The notes under the pieces are model-generated. The model ran no database searches and had not been told where the DNA came from. It worked only from the letters and a program-made list of their open reading frames with translations. From positions 1 to 64,000 of the forward strand of contig NZ_AXAI01000008.1 in the NCBI RefSeq assembly GCF_000472425.1: a stretch of DNA of 64,000 nucleotides. The letters run 5' to 3'. Of this stretch, positions 1 through 6,836 are shown in pieces. Numbering within the stretch: the first letter of the stretch is position 1; each line of letters begins with the position of its first letter. The stretch is from Bradyrhizobium sp. Tv2a-2 (GTDB lineage Bacteria; Pseudomonadota; Alphaproteobacteria; Rhizobiales; Xanthobacteraceae). The translations under genes and the position numbers were made by a program.

Positions 1-63
1 AGCCTCAAGGCTCAACCTCACAATCTCGCGCACCTGGCGCATGATAACCCTCCTCGTCGGCAT
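1..63 (-). CDS. istA: IS21-family transposase IstA, N-terminal fragment at window edge
   Basis: The reverse strand from 63 starts MPTRRVIMRQVREIVRLSLE, which matches the usual IstA N-terminus (an MR(Q/K)(V/I)RE(I/V)xRL pattern). A GGAG lies 8 nt upstream of the ATG. Only 21 codons are inside the window; the rest of istA, the istB helper ATPase and the other IS end lie to the left. IstA is a DDE transposase that binds repeated sites near the IS ends. Family call by pattern; the adjacent repeat array supports it. Confidence 0.72.
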   Translation of the reverse strand, partial: MPTRRVIMRQVREIVRLSLEA

Positions 64-246
64 CCAATTCTCCAAGCTGTTTCCAGTCGGAGAAATGGCC
101 CAACGATCAGGCCTCACACCATCGAAACTGCGCGCGATCAAATCGGAATGCTGCGCGGAGAATGCTCGGAATGCTGCGCGCGATCATTTCGGAACCCTGC
201 GCGCCATCAACTCGGTACGGTGCGCACCATCATCTCGGAATCCGCA
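64..246. mobile_element. End region of an IS21-family insertion sequence
   Basis: This holds the istA leader and the 23-bp repeat array. The element's outer end, about 246/247, falls inside the PAS-domain gene read on the minus strand. The last ~20 codons of that reading frame therefore come from IS DNA. The second end and the target duplication are outside the window. Confidence 0.65.
128..242. repeat. Five tandem 23-bp repeats at the IS end (likely IstA binding sites)
   Basis: Units at 128-150, 151-173, 174-196, 197-219 and 220-242 follow a degenerate pattern CTGCGCG-N5-CA-N2-TCGGAA-N2. Repeats of this type (TGCGCG...TCGGAAT) are typical of IS21-family ends, where IstA binds. The element probably ends at about 246 in ..CGCA, read TGCG.. 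on the istA strand. The array lies directly upstream of istA, as expected. Confidence 0.75.
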
Positions 247-783
247 GACCATGAAGCCGCGGGCGATGGCGAGCTTGCGCAAGGCGCGTGGCACGATCTT
301 TTCCGGCCGGTGCAGATAGCGGTACGAAGTCAGCTCCAGCTCGCCGAGCAGGCCGAGATTGGTTTCGAACGGCACGAGCAGCCCGGTCACGCTGACCGGC
401 ATATGCGCGCGCGTGGTGAAGGGGAGCAGCAGCAATTCCAGGTGGGCGAGGCCGCCCGAAGCCGTGCGCGCGGTAACGCCCGCAAGCGCACCGAGCGTTT
501 CCTCGGCGACGATGGTCGCGATGTCCTCGATCTCCCGGCGGCTGTCGCCCGCGAACAGCGACAGGAAACTCGTGTCCTTCAGGTCGCGGCCGAACAGCGC
601 GCAAACCCGCGTGCCGGCGACGCGGAAGGGGAAGCCGGCAGTCGTGTCATAGGAAAGCACGAAAATGTCGCCGAGCAGCTCCCGCACCTCGCCGGGTTCG
701 ATCGCGCTGCGATCAGGCGCACGTTCGCCAGCGCGTTTGCTGTCCCAATAGGCGAAATATGCAGATGTCGCCGGATGCTTCAT
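184..783 (-). CDS. PAS_5-type PAS-domain protein, 3' end replaced by IS DNA
   Basis: About 199 aa from ATG 783, with GAGTGG upstream. The pattern (AYFxYWDxKRAGERAPDRSAI near the start, then LxxxFVLSYD and FPFRVAGTRVCALFGRDL) is that of the PAS_5 family, common on Hyphomicrobiales chromosomes as a small sensory or cell-cycle PAS protein. Up to about residue 179 (ARGFMV) it looks native. The tail CGFRDDGAHRTELMARRVPK is encoded by the repeats of the IS21 end, so the natural C-terminus is lost or altered. It is host DNA outside the prophage. Confidence 0.7.
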   Translation of the reverse strand: MKHPATSAYFAYWDSKRAGERAPDRSAIEPGEVRELLGDIFVLSYDTTAGFPFRVAGTRVCALFGRDLKDTSFLSLFAGDSRREIEDIATIVAEETLGALAGVTARTASGGLAHLELLLLPFTTRAHMPVSVTGLLVPFETNLGLLGELELTSYRYLHRPEKIVPRALRKLAIARGFMVCGFRDDGAHRTELMARRVPK

Positions 784-992
784 GACGCCACTCAACTGGT
801 AGCCGCGACATCCGGGACAGTTCTGTCCCGTTTTCGCGCGCTAACACTCCCTTAACCGTTTTGCAGGAAGGCCGGTGCAGCGTCCATGCCGGAAGCCGGA
901 TTTGGCACGGGCAGGCGAGGGGTTTGCGCCGTTAAGGTTAAGTTAACGATTGTACCTATTAACCAATTGAAATCGCTTGAGGCAGTTCGAGG
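784..992. other. Host/prophage junction region; left attachment site expected here
   Basis: This sits between the last recognisable host gene and the integrase stop. It holds no convincing gene and no tRNA. It includes an AT-richer stretch (TTAAGGTTAAGTTAACGATTG, split around 939-953). The att core cannot be identified because the right junction is not in the window. Confidence 0.3.
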
Positions 993-2306
993 CTATTCGC
1001 CAGTGTCGTTCGCCGTGTGTTTTCCGCCCCTTAGGGCGGCAATTTCGGCGGTCGTCTCATCATCATCCCGTAGGTAGATCCAGGTCGTTTCGACGTTCGA
1101 ATGACCCATAGCCTGCTGGATGTCTTCGGGCTTGGCACCGAGCCGCTTGGCGTGCGTCCCGCCGCCGGCCCTGGCATCTCGGCTTTGAACCTTGGTCGGG
1201 ATCCCGGCCGCGGTCGCGAGCTTGCGCCAGTCCTTTCGATACGACGAATCCGGGTAGGGCAAGCCGGTATCTTCGCAGACCACCATTGGCCCCGCAGCCG
1301 GGAACATGTCGCGCCGCAAGTTCACATGGCTGACCCCTGCCATCAAGGCCAGTTCCTCGATCACGCCGGGATAGAGGTGCAGCTTATAGGTCTTTGTCTT
1401 GCCAGCGTCCGGAGTGGCGATCGCGCGCTTGCCGCGGAGTGACTTGCTGATCCTGTGGACCAGGTTGAAGTGCTCATCGACTTCGCGCCAGTCAAAGCCG
1501 TACAGCCACTTATGACCATCGCTGCGGGTAATCGCCGACATTCCGGGCTCCGACATCGGCAACCACTCGCCGATGACATCCTTGGGCCGCACGATCAGCT
1601 CATACTTCAGCCGCTCAGCCAAAGCCATGGATGGGGCACCGGCCTCCCGCGCGGCCTTGCAGAACGCGATGACTTGTTCTGCGGTGATGATGCTCTTGCG
1701 GCGCTTGCCCTGCTCAAACCGCAGGATCTCAAGGATGCCGCGCACGCGCTGGCAGTCCTCATCCTCAAGGATGGCCGCTCCAAAGCCCAGGATCATCCGC
1801 AGCATCGTCATGCGGCCCGAAGCCCTCGGAATATGCTCGCCATCTGCTGACCATTTCTCAAACCAGCGCTTCAGATCGCGGGCTTTGACCTCCTGCAGCC
1901 GCCGCTTTCCGACCGTCTTTGAAATCTGGCCCAAGTGCGAGTTATATGTCTTGGTCGAGCGATAGCGGATCTTCTGGTAGTCGCTGTCCGGATCGGACTT
2001 GTAACAGTTGATCAAGCTATCGATTGTACCGTCGAAGCGGTTCCCCGACTTCTCGTTCTTGCCCTTGTTCCAGGCGTGCATTTCATCTTGCAGGCGCTGG
2101 CATTCGCTCTGGATATAGAGCGTGGCAGCATCGTCGAGCTCGGCGTCAGGCGTGCTGACAGGCGGCCAGACGCGATGTGTCTTGGGCTTGTATCCATCCT
2201 TGGCAATGTCGGTGCGCGCAATCCAAACGCAGACCCAGCGGCGGCCGTCAGCGCGTGACTGCCAGCGATGGCCTGGTGCGTCGTCTAGGGGCGGGGGCCT
2301 CGTCAT
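993..2306 (-). CDS. int: Tyrosine-recombinase phage integrase
   Basis: 437 aa. The N-terminal half has an arm-binding/SAM-like region (TKTYNSHLGQI around residue 115-125); the C-terminal half is catalytic. Visible active-site elements are the box-II region RDARAGGGTHAKRL with Arg379, the GHSNVETTW motif (His402) and the nucleophile Tyr411 in WIYLRD. The usual HxxR histidine appears as Arg376, an uncommon substitution that some phage integrases tolerate. It catalyses site-specific integration and excision. GGAGAGGAG precedes the ATG, and the start overlaps the upstream Xis-like gene by 59 nt, so the two are co-translated. Confidence 0.9.
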   Translation of the reverse strand: MTRPPPLDDAPGHRWQSRADGRRWVCVWIARTDIAKDGYKPKTHRVWPPVSTPDAELDDAATLYIQSECQRLQDEMHAWNKGKNEKSGNRFDGTIDSLINCYKSDPDSDYQKIRYRSTKTYNSHLGQISKTVGKRRLQEVKARDLKRWFEKWSADGEHIPRASGRMTMLRMILGFGAAILEDEDCQRVRGILEILRFEQGKRRKSIITAEQVIAFCKAAREAGAPSMALAERLKYELIVRPKDVIGEWLPMSEPGMSAITRSDGHKWLYGFDWREVDEHFNLVHRISKSLRGKRAIATPDAGKTKTYKLHLYPGVIEELALMAGVSHVNLRRDMFPAAGPMVVCEDTGLPYPDSSYRKDWRKLATAAGIPTKVQSRDARAGGGTHAKRLGAKPEDIQQAMGHSNVETTWIYLRDDDETTAEIAALRGGKHTANDTGE

Positions 2307-2544
2307 CCCAATTCTCCTCTCCGTCTGTTGGAACCGAGGCGACGATAAGCCCCGCCCGACGTTTCATGAAAGCGTCAATTGCCGGCCAGTACCGCTTTCC
2401 CCCGAACAGGGGGTCTTTCCGCGGGAAGCCGCCAGCCTTCTCCAGGGCCTTGATGGCGCGCCGGGCCGTCTTGTCGCAGACCCCCCATCTCTGGGCGATC
2501 TCGAGATCAGTCAAGAAATCGGCCTCTTTCAGCGGTTCGCTCAC
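2248..2544 (-). CDS. Excisionase-like winged-helix/HTH protein
   Basis: 98 aa. Residues ~10-55 (LTDLEIAQRWGVCDKTARRAIKAL, then GGKRYWPAIDAFM) form the MerR/Xis-like recognition fold of phage excisionases and integrase-linked DNA-binding proteins. The C-terminus is charged and proline-rich. ATGA overlap with the upstream gene and 59-nt overlap with int make a directionality role the likeliest. It could also be a plain DNA-binding regulator of int. Confidence 0.7.
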   Translation of the reverse strand: MSEPLKEADFLTDLEIAQRWGVCDKTARRAIKALEKAGGFPRKDPLFGGKRYWPAIDAFMKRRAGLIVASVPTDGEENWDDEAPAPRRRTRPSLAVTR

Positions 2545-3308
2545 TCTGATCCCCGTTCCTCAGATGCGACTGAAAATGAAGGAAGCTGCCGGATCATCAA
2601 GTCACCCGGTATTGGCTTCTTTCCCGTCATCTGCTTCATGAAGAACGCGCGCTTGAACCGCGCAGCGCCGTCGCGAAGATTGCGAGCCCATTCCGGCTTC
2701 ATCTCGCGTGCTTCTCGGCCGCTCTCGCCGCCGCAGATAATCCAGTCCGGCGCGTGCTTGTCGAGGATGACAGGGCCGAGCATTGGCTCGATGCTGGCGA
2801 AGGTGAACAGCGGCCCGCAAGCCATGGCAACGTCCCACAGCTTCATCCGGTCGCGGTCGTATTCCTCCTGGTTCGCCATGGTGGCACCGATAGCCGTATT
2901 GGGAGGAAGGGTGGGGTTGCCCTCAAACGGATTCGTCATCTTGTTGACGTTGCCGATGCGCTTCGTCAGCAAGAGCCAAGTCAGGTTCGGCGTCTCATTG
3001 ATCAGCTTGAACAGATCGCGGCGCCAGAGCGGGTCCACCTCGTTGTCAAAGACATCGGCGAGAGAGGCGCAAAAGACGAACGGGTGCGAGCCATCCGCTT
3101 GGGCTTGGCGATTCCAGCGACGCGGAAGCTGCCAGTTGGCCGCCGATGTCCGCTGCCGATCCTCCCCAGTTCCCCAGCGGACACGGCCGTAGCGCGTATC
3201 CATCATGGCCTCGGCATAGCAGTGGTCGCATGCGGGGCTGACCTTCGTGCAACCTATCCACGGGTTGAACGTGTGCGTCGTCCACTCGATCTTGCTGTTC
3301 TCAGCCAT
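2541..3308 (-). CDS. Phage Gp37/Gp68 (DUF5131) family protein
   Basis: 255 aa from MAENSKIEW (ATG 3308). The family signature is clear: IEWTTHTFNPWIGC, then a Cys cluster C-x7-C-x2-C-Y within residues 20-31, then WLLLTKRIGN and WIICGGESG. This Cys pattern and the TIM-barrel-like spacing resemble radical-SAM-type proteins such as spore-photoproduct lyase, but the biochemical role is not established. It is widespread in phages near int or recombination genes. A longer in-frame reading back to 3404 lacks a ribosome site, so ATG 3308 is preferred. The 3' end overlaps the Xis-like gene by ATGA. Confidence 0.85.
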   Translation of the reverse strand: MAENSKIEWTTHTFNPWIGCTKVSPACDHCYAEAMMDTRYGRVRWGTGEDRQRTSAANWQLPRRWNRQAQADGSHPFVFCASLADVFDNEVDPLWRRDLFKLINETPNLTWLLLTKRIGNVNKMTNPFEGNPTLPPNTAIGATMANQEEYDRDRMKLWDVAMACGPLFTFASIEPMLGPVILDKHAPDWIICGGESGREAREMKPEWARNLRDGAARFKRAFFMKQMTGKKPIPGDLMIRQLPSFSVASEERGSE

Positions 3309-3504
3309 TGCTTGAGCCCCGTTCATTAAAAGGGACTGATTGCCTGCGGTCGATCCGGTAGCGCACCGGCTTAGCGCCGCATTCGCTGCAAGGATCCCAA
3401 ACATTGTCCTGGCACCACAAACGATCGTCGCCGGTCACCGCACAACGCTCGCACCATGGTTGCAGCCAGATTGCTTGATGCTCAGCCACGGCTTGTCTCT
3501 CCAT
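3301..3504 (-). CDS. Small Cys-rich (zinc-ribbon-like) protein
   Basis: 67 aa from ATG 3504. Two CxxC knuckles (CERC ~20-23, CSEC ~43-46) plus an intervening Cys suggest zinc binding. The start lies 23 nt inside the upstream gene with no clear SD, implying translational coupling. Its stop overlaps the start of the Gp37/Gp68 gene. Function unknown. Confidence 0.55.
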   Translation of the reverse strand: MERQAVAEHQAIWLQPWCERCAVTGDDRLWCQDNVWDPCSECGAKPVRYRIDRRQSVPFNERGSSNG

Positions 3505-3736
3505 CGTGGGAAGCAAGCGACAAGATGGCTTCAGGCGTTTCGACCACATCGATCGAGAAATAATCGCTCGCCGACGTTTCCATGTTGGCGGCCATGGCAA
3601 TGTGGCCGGTAAACAGCCGGGTCGTCTGCCTGCCCATCTCCCAGAACTCGCCGACAATCATCTGGGCCACGCGGTCCATGTTGACCCACGTCTCCCGCCT
3701 TTCAGCATCCGGCCTGTGAAGCTTGACCCAAGTCAT
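3482..3736 (-). CDS. Small hypothetical phage protein
   Basis: 84 aa from ATG 3736 (MTWVKLHRPD), preceded by GGAG at about -9. Soluble, with a KLHRPDAERRETWVNMDRV motif resembling the short 'hold your residue' beta-rich proteins seen in many rhizobial phages. No known function. It belongs to the int operon. Confidence 0.6.
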   Translation of the reverse strand: MTWVKLHRPDAERRETWVNMDRVAQMIVGEFWEMGRQTTRLFTGHIAMAANMETSASDYFSIDVVETPEAILSLASHDGETSRG

Positions 3737-3768
3737 GTTGCGTCTCCGTCTTGTGAAATGAGCTGCGA

Positions 3769-4113
3769 TCAAGCCAGCGATTTGACGACCGCGCGGAACA
3801 GCTTGTCCTTCGCCTGCTGATGCTCGGGAAGTTGATCGAACGAAACGATGCAGGGATGCGTCTTGGCCGTAGCATCCTTCACCGCGCCATAGACCCAGCC
3901 ATCCTTCACCTTGTCGGCCATCCAGGCGTCGTGCTGGGCACTATCGGGAGCGTCCGGATTGTCGATTGCGAAGTAGACGCCGGCAATTGCGCTGTCTCGC
4001 TGCCATTGATCGGCGAAATGCCATTCCTTTTGCGTGTGGTCGCCGTTAGCGATGCACCACGCACGGTTGGCTTCATGGCAGACGCGGGCGATATTTTCGA
4101 TGGTATTATTCAT
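3769..4113 (-). CDS. RyR-domain protein
   Basis: 114 aa from MNNTIENIARV (ATG 4113, GGAG 10 nt upstream). The region NGDHTQKEWHFADQWQRDSA through DKVKDGWVYGAVKDATAKTHPCIV and FDQLPEHQQAKDKLF is a RyR domain (Pfam RyR), named for its repeat in ryanodine receptors. Free-standing copies are frequent in phages. Its role there is unknown; ligand or small-molecule binding is the usual suggestion. It is in the int operon. Confidence 0.85.
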   Translation of the reverse strand: MNNTIENIARVCHEANRAWCIANGDHTQKEWHFADQWQRDSAIAGVYFAIDNPDAPDSAQHDAWMADKVKDGWVYGAVKDATAKTHPCIVSFDQLPEHQQAKDKLFRAVVKSLA

Positions 4114-4115
4114 GT

Positions 4116-4532
4116 CTATTCTCCAGAGTGTTGTTTGTCGTGAATGATGGGCGCTGTGCGCCAACCATGATGCCAGCAGAAGGCTGCATAGGCCGCAACA
4201 TCGCGTGGATCGCCCTTTGCAACATGCTCCAGCAACTGGCGCTGGCAATCGGCTTCCCAATTCGGGCGCTTCCATCCGTTCTTCCAGCCATACTTCTTTT
4301 CGGCGGCTCGAAGTTTTTCAAGGAGGGCAGCAGAGAATCTGCTGACTAATTCGGCAAGCTGATCTGGAACGCAACGAAGACCGCCACAATGCGAGCAGAC
4401 ATTCCCGTAGCCAGTGCCTGGCGTTTCGAAACCAGAACCGCCACACCTCGGACATTCAATTAAGGCTGGGGCTTCACGGGGGCGCAGGCCCTCAGCCCCG
4501 TAACTTTCCTGCGCTGCATCTCGTTTGTTCAT
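4116..4532 (-). CDS. Zinc-finger protein with a phage helical domain
   Basis: 138 aa. The N-terminus has a DnaJ-like zinc knuckle pair (CPRCGGSGF ~28-36 and CSHCGG ~47-52). The C-terminus (LLEKLRAAEKKYGW.., LLEHVAKGDPRDVAAYAAFCWHHGW) is a helical module recurring in alphaproteobacterial phages, with no firm function. It starts at the ATGA overlap with the upstream gene. Some homologues lack the zinc part, suggesting a fusion (inference). Confidence 0.65.
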   Translation of the reverse strand: MNKRDAAQESYGAEGLRPREAPALIECPRCGGSGFETPGTGYGNVCSHCGGLRCVPDQLAELVSRFSAALLEKLRAAEKKYGWKNGWKRPNWEADCQRQLLEHVAKGDPRDVAAYAAFCWHHGWRTAPIIHDKQHSGE

Positions 4533-4717
4533 GGCCGCAGCTCGACCAACTCTTGCGTCAAGCGCTCCTCGCGCTCGGCAAGTAGTCGGTGAGCCTCTTT
4601 CAGAGTTTCGAAACGCTGGATAAGCATCTCAATGGCGGTTGCTGTGGCGCCCATCCCCCTTGTCGGGAGGTAATCCAGGTTTTTCTTGATTTCGCTGATC
4701 AGAAATTCGTCCCTCAT
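4529..4717 (-). CDS. Small coiled-coil-like hypothetical protein
   Basis: 62 aa from MRDEFLISEI (ATG 4717), with GAGGAG 7-8 nt upstream. Amphipathic helices (IEMLIQRFETLKEAHRLLAEREE) suggest a short coiled coil. The SD lies in the end of the preceding 54-aa gene; the stop overlaps the next start by ATGA. Function unknown. Confidence 0.6.
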   Translation of the reverse strand: MRDEFLISEIKKNLDYLPTRGMGATATAIEMLIQRFETLKEAHRLLAEREERLTQELVELRP

Positions 4718-4727
4718 TTTGTTCTCC

Positions 4728-4892
4728 TCAGTCAAGGAATTGAATTTGGAGAAGTTCGACGTTGTAAAAGGCGTCCTCAAGCTGAGATCGCACTTCGTCG
4801 AAGCCATAGGCGTAGGTTTCGCCGTTCTGAATCAAACCGTTGAAGTTGGCGAGGTAGCGAATGTGACGGCGAGTTGTTGAAACGTAGGTCAT
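4728..4892 (-). CDS. Small hypothetical protein, first gene of the int operon
   Basis: 54 aa (MTYVSTTRRHIRYLANF...), translated by hand on the minus strand. GGAG lies about 10 nt upstream of ATG 4892. It sits directly downstream of the leftward promoter (-10 at 4922-4927). No recognised family. Confidence 0.6.
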   Translation of the reverse strand: MTYVSTTRRHIRYLANFNGLIQNGETYAYGFDEVRSQLEDAFYNVELLQIQFLD

Positions 4893-4906
4893 TTGCTTGC
4901 TCCGTC

Positions 4907-4964
4907 TTGACTGTGATTACGTACATACGATATATTCCAGCCATCGTCAATATCGTACATACGA
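4907..4964. promoter_or_regulatory. Overlapping divergent promoters with paired operator repeats
   Basis: Plus strand: TTGACT (4907-4912), 18 nt, TATATT (4931-4936), leading to the RHH gene. Minus strand: TTGACG (4945-4950 reversed), 17 nt, TATGTA (4922-4927 reversed), leading to the int operon. The 11-mer CGTACATACGA occurs at 4920-4930 and 4954-4964. The surrounding bases also make the two copies imperfect inverted repeats (ACGATAT...ATATCGT). Both -10 elements lie in or at the first repeat, so one bound repressor would block both promoters. Confidence 0.72.
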
Positions 4965-4973
4965 AAAAAGAGC

Positions 4974-5132
4974 ATGGGACGCAAAAAACTTTGGCCAGAG
5001 CGCATTACCCTGCCGCTGACCACGGAAACCGTGGAGCGGATCGACGCGAGTCTTGAGAAGGGTGAGGCGCGGGTTGACATGATCCGCACCGCTATCGATC
5101 GGGAATTGAAGCGTCGGGAGCGGAAGGGCTAG
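4974..5132 (+). CDS. Ribbon-helix-helix (CopG/Arc-type) regulator
   Basis: 52 aa (MGRKKLWPERITLPLTTETV...), read by hand; too short for most gene callers. A short beta strand with alternating residues (RITLPLT) is followed by two helices (ETVERIDASLEKGEAR and VDMIRTAIDRELKRRE), the RHH layout that inserts a beta ribbon in the major groove. It is the only plus-strand gene between the two leftward operons and faces the repeats at 4920-4964. It is therefore the likely repressor of int/xis and of itself. Its last 41 nt overlap the convergent gene ending at 5092. Confidence 0.75.
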   Translation: MGRKKLWPERITLPLTTETVERIDASLEKGEARVDMIRTAIDRELKRRERKG

Positions 5133-6120
5133 GCTGCCGATTGTGCGGAGGGAGGTGCCGACAGATGCACGCGCCATCTTCCAAGCCGCAGAGCTTGCAG
5201 GTTGGACGCGCCCCATCGGTCGATGCAAGCGAGGCTGAGATAGCGCGATACGCCATCGCTCGGCTTTCTAGGTTTTGCGGGTTGTTGAGGGCCGAGCGAA
5301 CGTATTGGAGCGCCGCCGTGCATCTCTCGACCCGATCGGTGGCCTGGGCGAGCTTCTGTTCGGTCTCGGCGAGCTGGGCGCGGAGTTGCTTCACGCGCTC
5401 CAAGGCGCGCTCTTGGGGATCGCAGGGCAGTCCATTGCCTTGGCACTTGCCATTGAAGTCTGCACAGTCGCGGCAGCGTGGCTCGGGACCGCCGGCAATG
5501 GCTTCCCACAGTTTTAACTTGTCCTGATGCGCAGCGCGAAGCTTGCCGGCTAGGTCGTCCGTCTCAGGCTGCGACCGACCGCGAAGCCGCACTTCGAATT
5601 TATCGAGAATGGCGCGGGAGACATCCTCTTCGTCGCTGACAACAAACTCGTGCCCGTTGTCATAGAACCAATCGGCAAGTTCTTCGACGCCGACACTCCC
5701 TGCCGGCCCCTGCGCCGCACTGGCTGCGGGGTGGGGCTGAGCAGCGCCGGCGTTGTATCCGTTGGCCCATGCGGAAGCTTCATCCGGCCCGTACCAAACG
5801 GGCGCGTCTGATGCCTCCATTTCCGTCGCTGCCGGAGCACTGGCTGCGGGTTCGTGGGCATAGGGGCACATGCCGTCATGCCCGCTGAGATCGCCACCGC
5901 CGCACGAGCAATCATCTTCGGGCTCAGCAGCATTTGCTGCCGGCAACCGACGATGTGCAACGGCCTTCAAAGCCGAGTTGGCCAATCCAAATGCGGCAAC
6001 CGGGTTATTCCCGAACTTGCTGTGATAAAACGGATTGTCCATGATCGCGTTCTGCGCCGCTGCGACATCGGCGGGGCTCCATCCTTGGGCAGAAACGCCA
6101 CTCAACGTTTCGTCAGACAT
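5092..6120 (-). CDS. Ead/Ea22-like multidomain hypothetical protein
   Basis: 342 aa from MSDETLSGVSAQG (ATG 6120). Segments: an N-terminal helical part; a Cys/His patch (CSCGGGDLSGHDGMCPYAHE ~75-95); a central WYGPDEASAWANGYNAG motif; a coiled coil (ERVKQLRAQLAETEQKL ~230-250); and a C-terminal Cys cluster (CKLCGLEDGACIC). Mosaic proteins of this kind sit at the distal end of early operons and are dispensable in known phages. It is the last gene of the PL operon. Confidence 0.6.
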   Translation of the reverse strand: MSDETLSGVSAQGWSPADVAAAQNAIMDNPFYHSKFGNNPVAAFGLANSALKAVAHRRLPAANAAEPEDDCSCGGGDLSGHDGMCPYAHEPAASAPAATEMEASDAPVWYGPDEASAWANGYNAGAAQPHPAASAAQGPAGSVGVEELADWFYDNGHEFVVSDEEDVSRAILDKFEVRLRGRSQPETDDLAGKLRAAHQDKLKLWEAIAGGPEPRCRDCADFNGKCQGNGLPCDPQERALERVKQLRAQLAETEQKLAQATDRVERCTAALQYVRSALNNPQNLESRAMAYRAISASLASTDGARPTCKLCGLEDGACICRHLPPHNRQPSPSAPDASIPDR

Positions 6121-6355
6121 TCTCAGCCTCCAGCAGCATGTCAGTGAAAATCGAGATATCGGCCTTGTGTTCGACAGCCGGCTGGAACAACTGGCTGAGA
6201 AAACAGCAACAGCCTGCGCTCGGCGCAATCTCAGCGAGCAGGTACCCGGTCCACGTGCGCTCGTGCATGACCGAGGTGACCGTGTAGGTATTGCCGACGA
6301 TCAGGCCGGGATGGGACGAAAGGCCTCTCGTGACGCAGACTACAGGGAATGTCAC
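6113..6355 (-). CDS. Small beta-rich phage protein (SH3/KOW-like)
   Basis: 80 aa from GTG 6355, with GGGAGG 8 nt upstream. GLIVGNTYTVTSV..GYLLAEIAP..FQPAVEHKADISIF resembles the short SH3-like proteins common in phages (GxxYxVxxV ... GxxLxEI ... RFxPxxxxxTDI). Function unknown. The GTG overlaps the stop of the preceding 36-aa gene. Confidence 0.6.
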   Translation of the reverse strand: MTFPVVCVTRGLSSHPGLIVGNTYTVTSVMHERTWTGYLLAEIAPSAGCCCFLSQLFQPAVEHKADISIFTDMLLEAENV

Positions 6356-6462
6356 TTCAACCTCCCGATGATCGGCGGGTTGCCGTACTCGTCTCTGCCG
6401 AGACGAAGAAAGTTGATGTAGAGGAGGCCAGCGAGGAGGATGGCGACCGCAAGGAAGATCAT
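6352..6462 (-). CDS. 36-aa single-span membrane micropeptide
   Basis: Translated by hand: MIFLAVAILLAGLLYINFLR, then a 16-residue polar tail. One membrane helix. The ATG overlaps the stop of the HNH gene (ATGA) and its stop overlaps the next GTG (GTGA), so it is embedded in tightly coupled genes. That argues it is translated. Function unknown. Confidence 0.6.
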   Translation of the reverse strand: MIFLAVAILLAGLLYINFLRLGRDEYGNPPIIGRLK

Positions 6463-6836
6463 GTGCGCCGCTCCACCGTGCCGTTCATACGCTTACGTAT
6501 GCCGCTCGCGCGTGAGCCGGGCATTGGTCTGCCCTTCTTCGGTTTGATGCCGAGATGGGCCGCGCGCTTGCGATAAACTCGCGATTTTTCGGCAACGTCT
6601 TGCGCGGTCTTCAACCGATGTGGTGCCTTCAGTGCGGGGGCAAGGTTAGACTCACGATGCTCCCCGCCGTTGATAAGAGAAACAACGTGATCCAGGTCCC
6701 ACGTCTCACCTGCTCGTATTGTTCGCCCCGAGATATGGCAAATGCCGTTATGGCGCTCAAAAATGCGAAGTCTAACGCGAGGAGGTACTTGAGAATCATG
6801 AGTCTTGCCGATCCATTCCTTGATTGATCTCGTCAT
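6459..6836 (-). CDS. HNH endonuclease
   Basis: 125 aa. RLRIFERHNGICHISG, LDHVVSLINGGEHRESNL and KAPHRLKT make a compact HNH fold: His in LDHV, Asn in ESN, His in PHR. The basic C-terminus is likely to bind DNA. It sits between ninB and small genes in the recombination cluster with ATGA overlaps on both sides, so it may nick or cleave recombination intermediates rather than act as a homing enzyme. Confidence 0.75.
   Translation of the reverse strand: MTRSIKEWIGKTHDSQVPPRVRLRIFERHNGICHISGRTIRAGETWDLDHVVSLINGGEHRESNLAPALKAPHRLKTAQDVAEKSRVYRKRAAHLGIKPKKGRPMPGSRASGIRKRMNGTVERRT

Noticed and set aside
128..242. CRISPR array
   Set aside because: 23-bp units are contiguous with no spacers; fits IS21 end repeats.
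148..855. 235-codon plus-strand frame over the left edge
   Set aside because: Antisense to the PAS gene and IS end; Arg/Glu-rich shadow composition.
784..992. tRNA gene as attachment site
   Set aside because: I found no cloverleaf or CCA end; the core cannot be set without the right junction.
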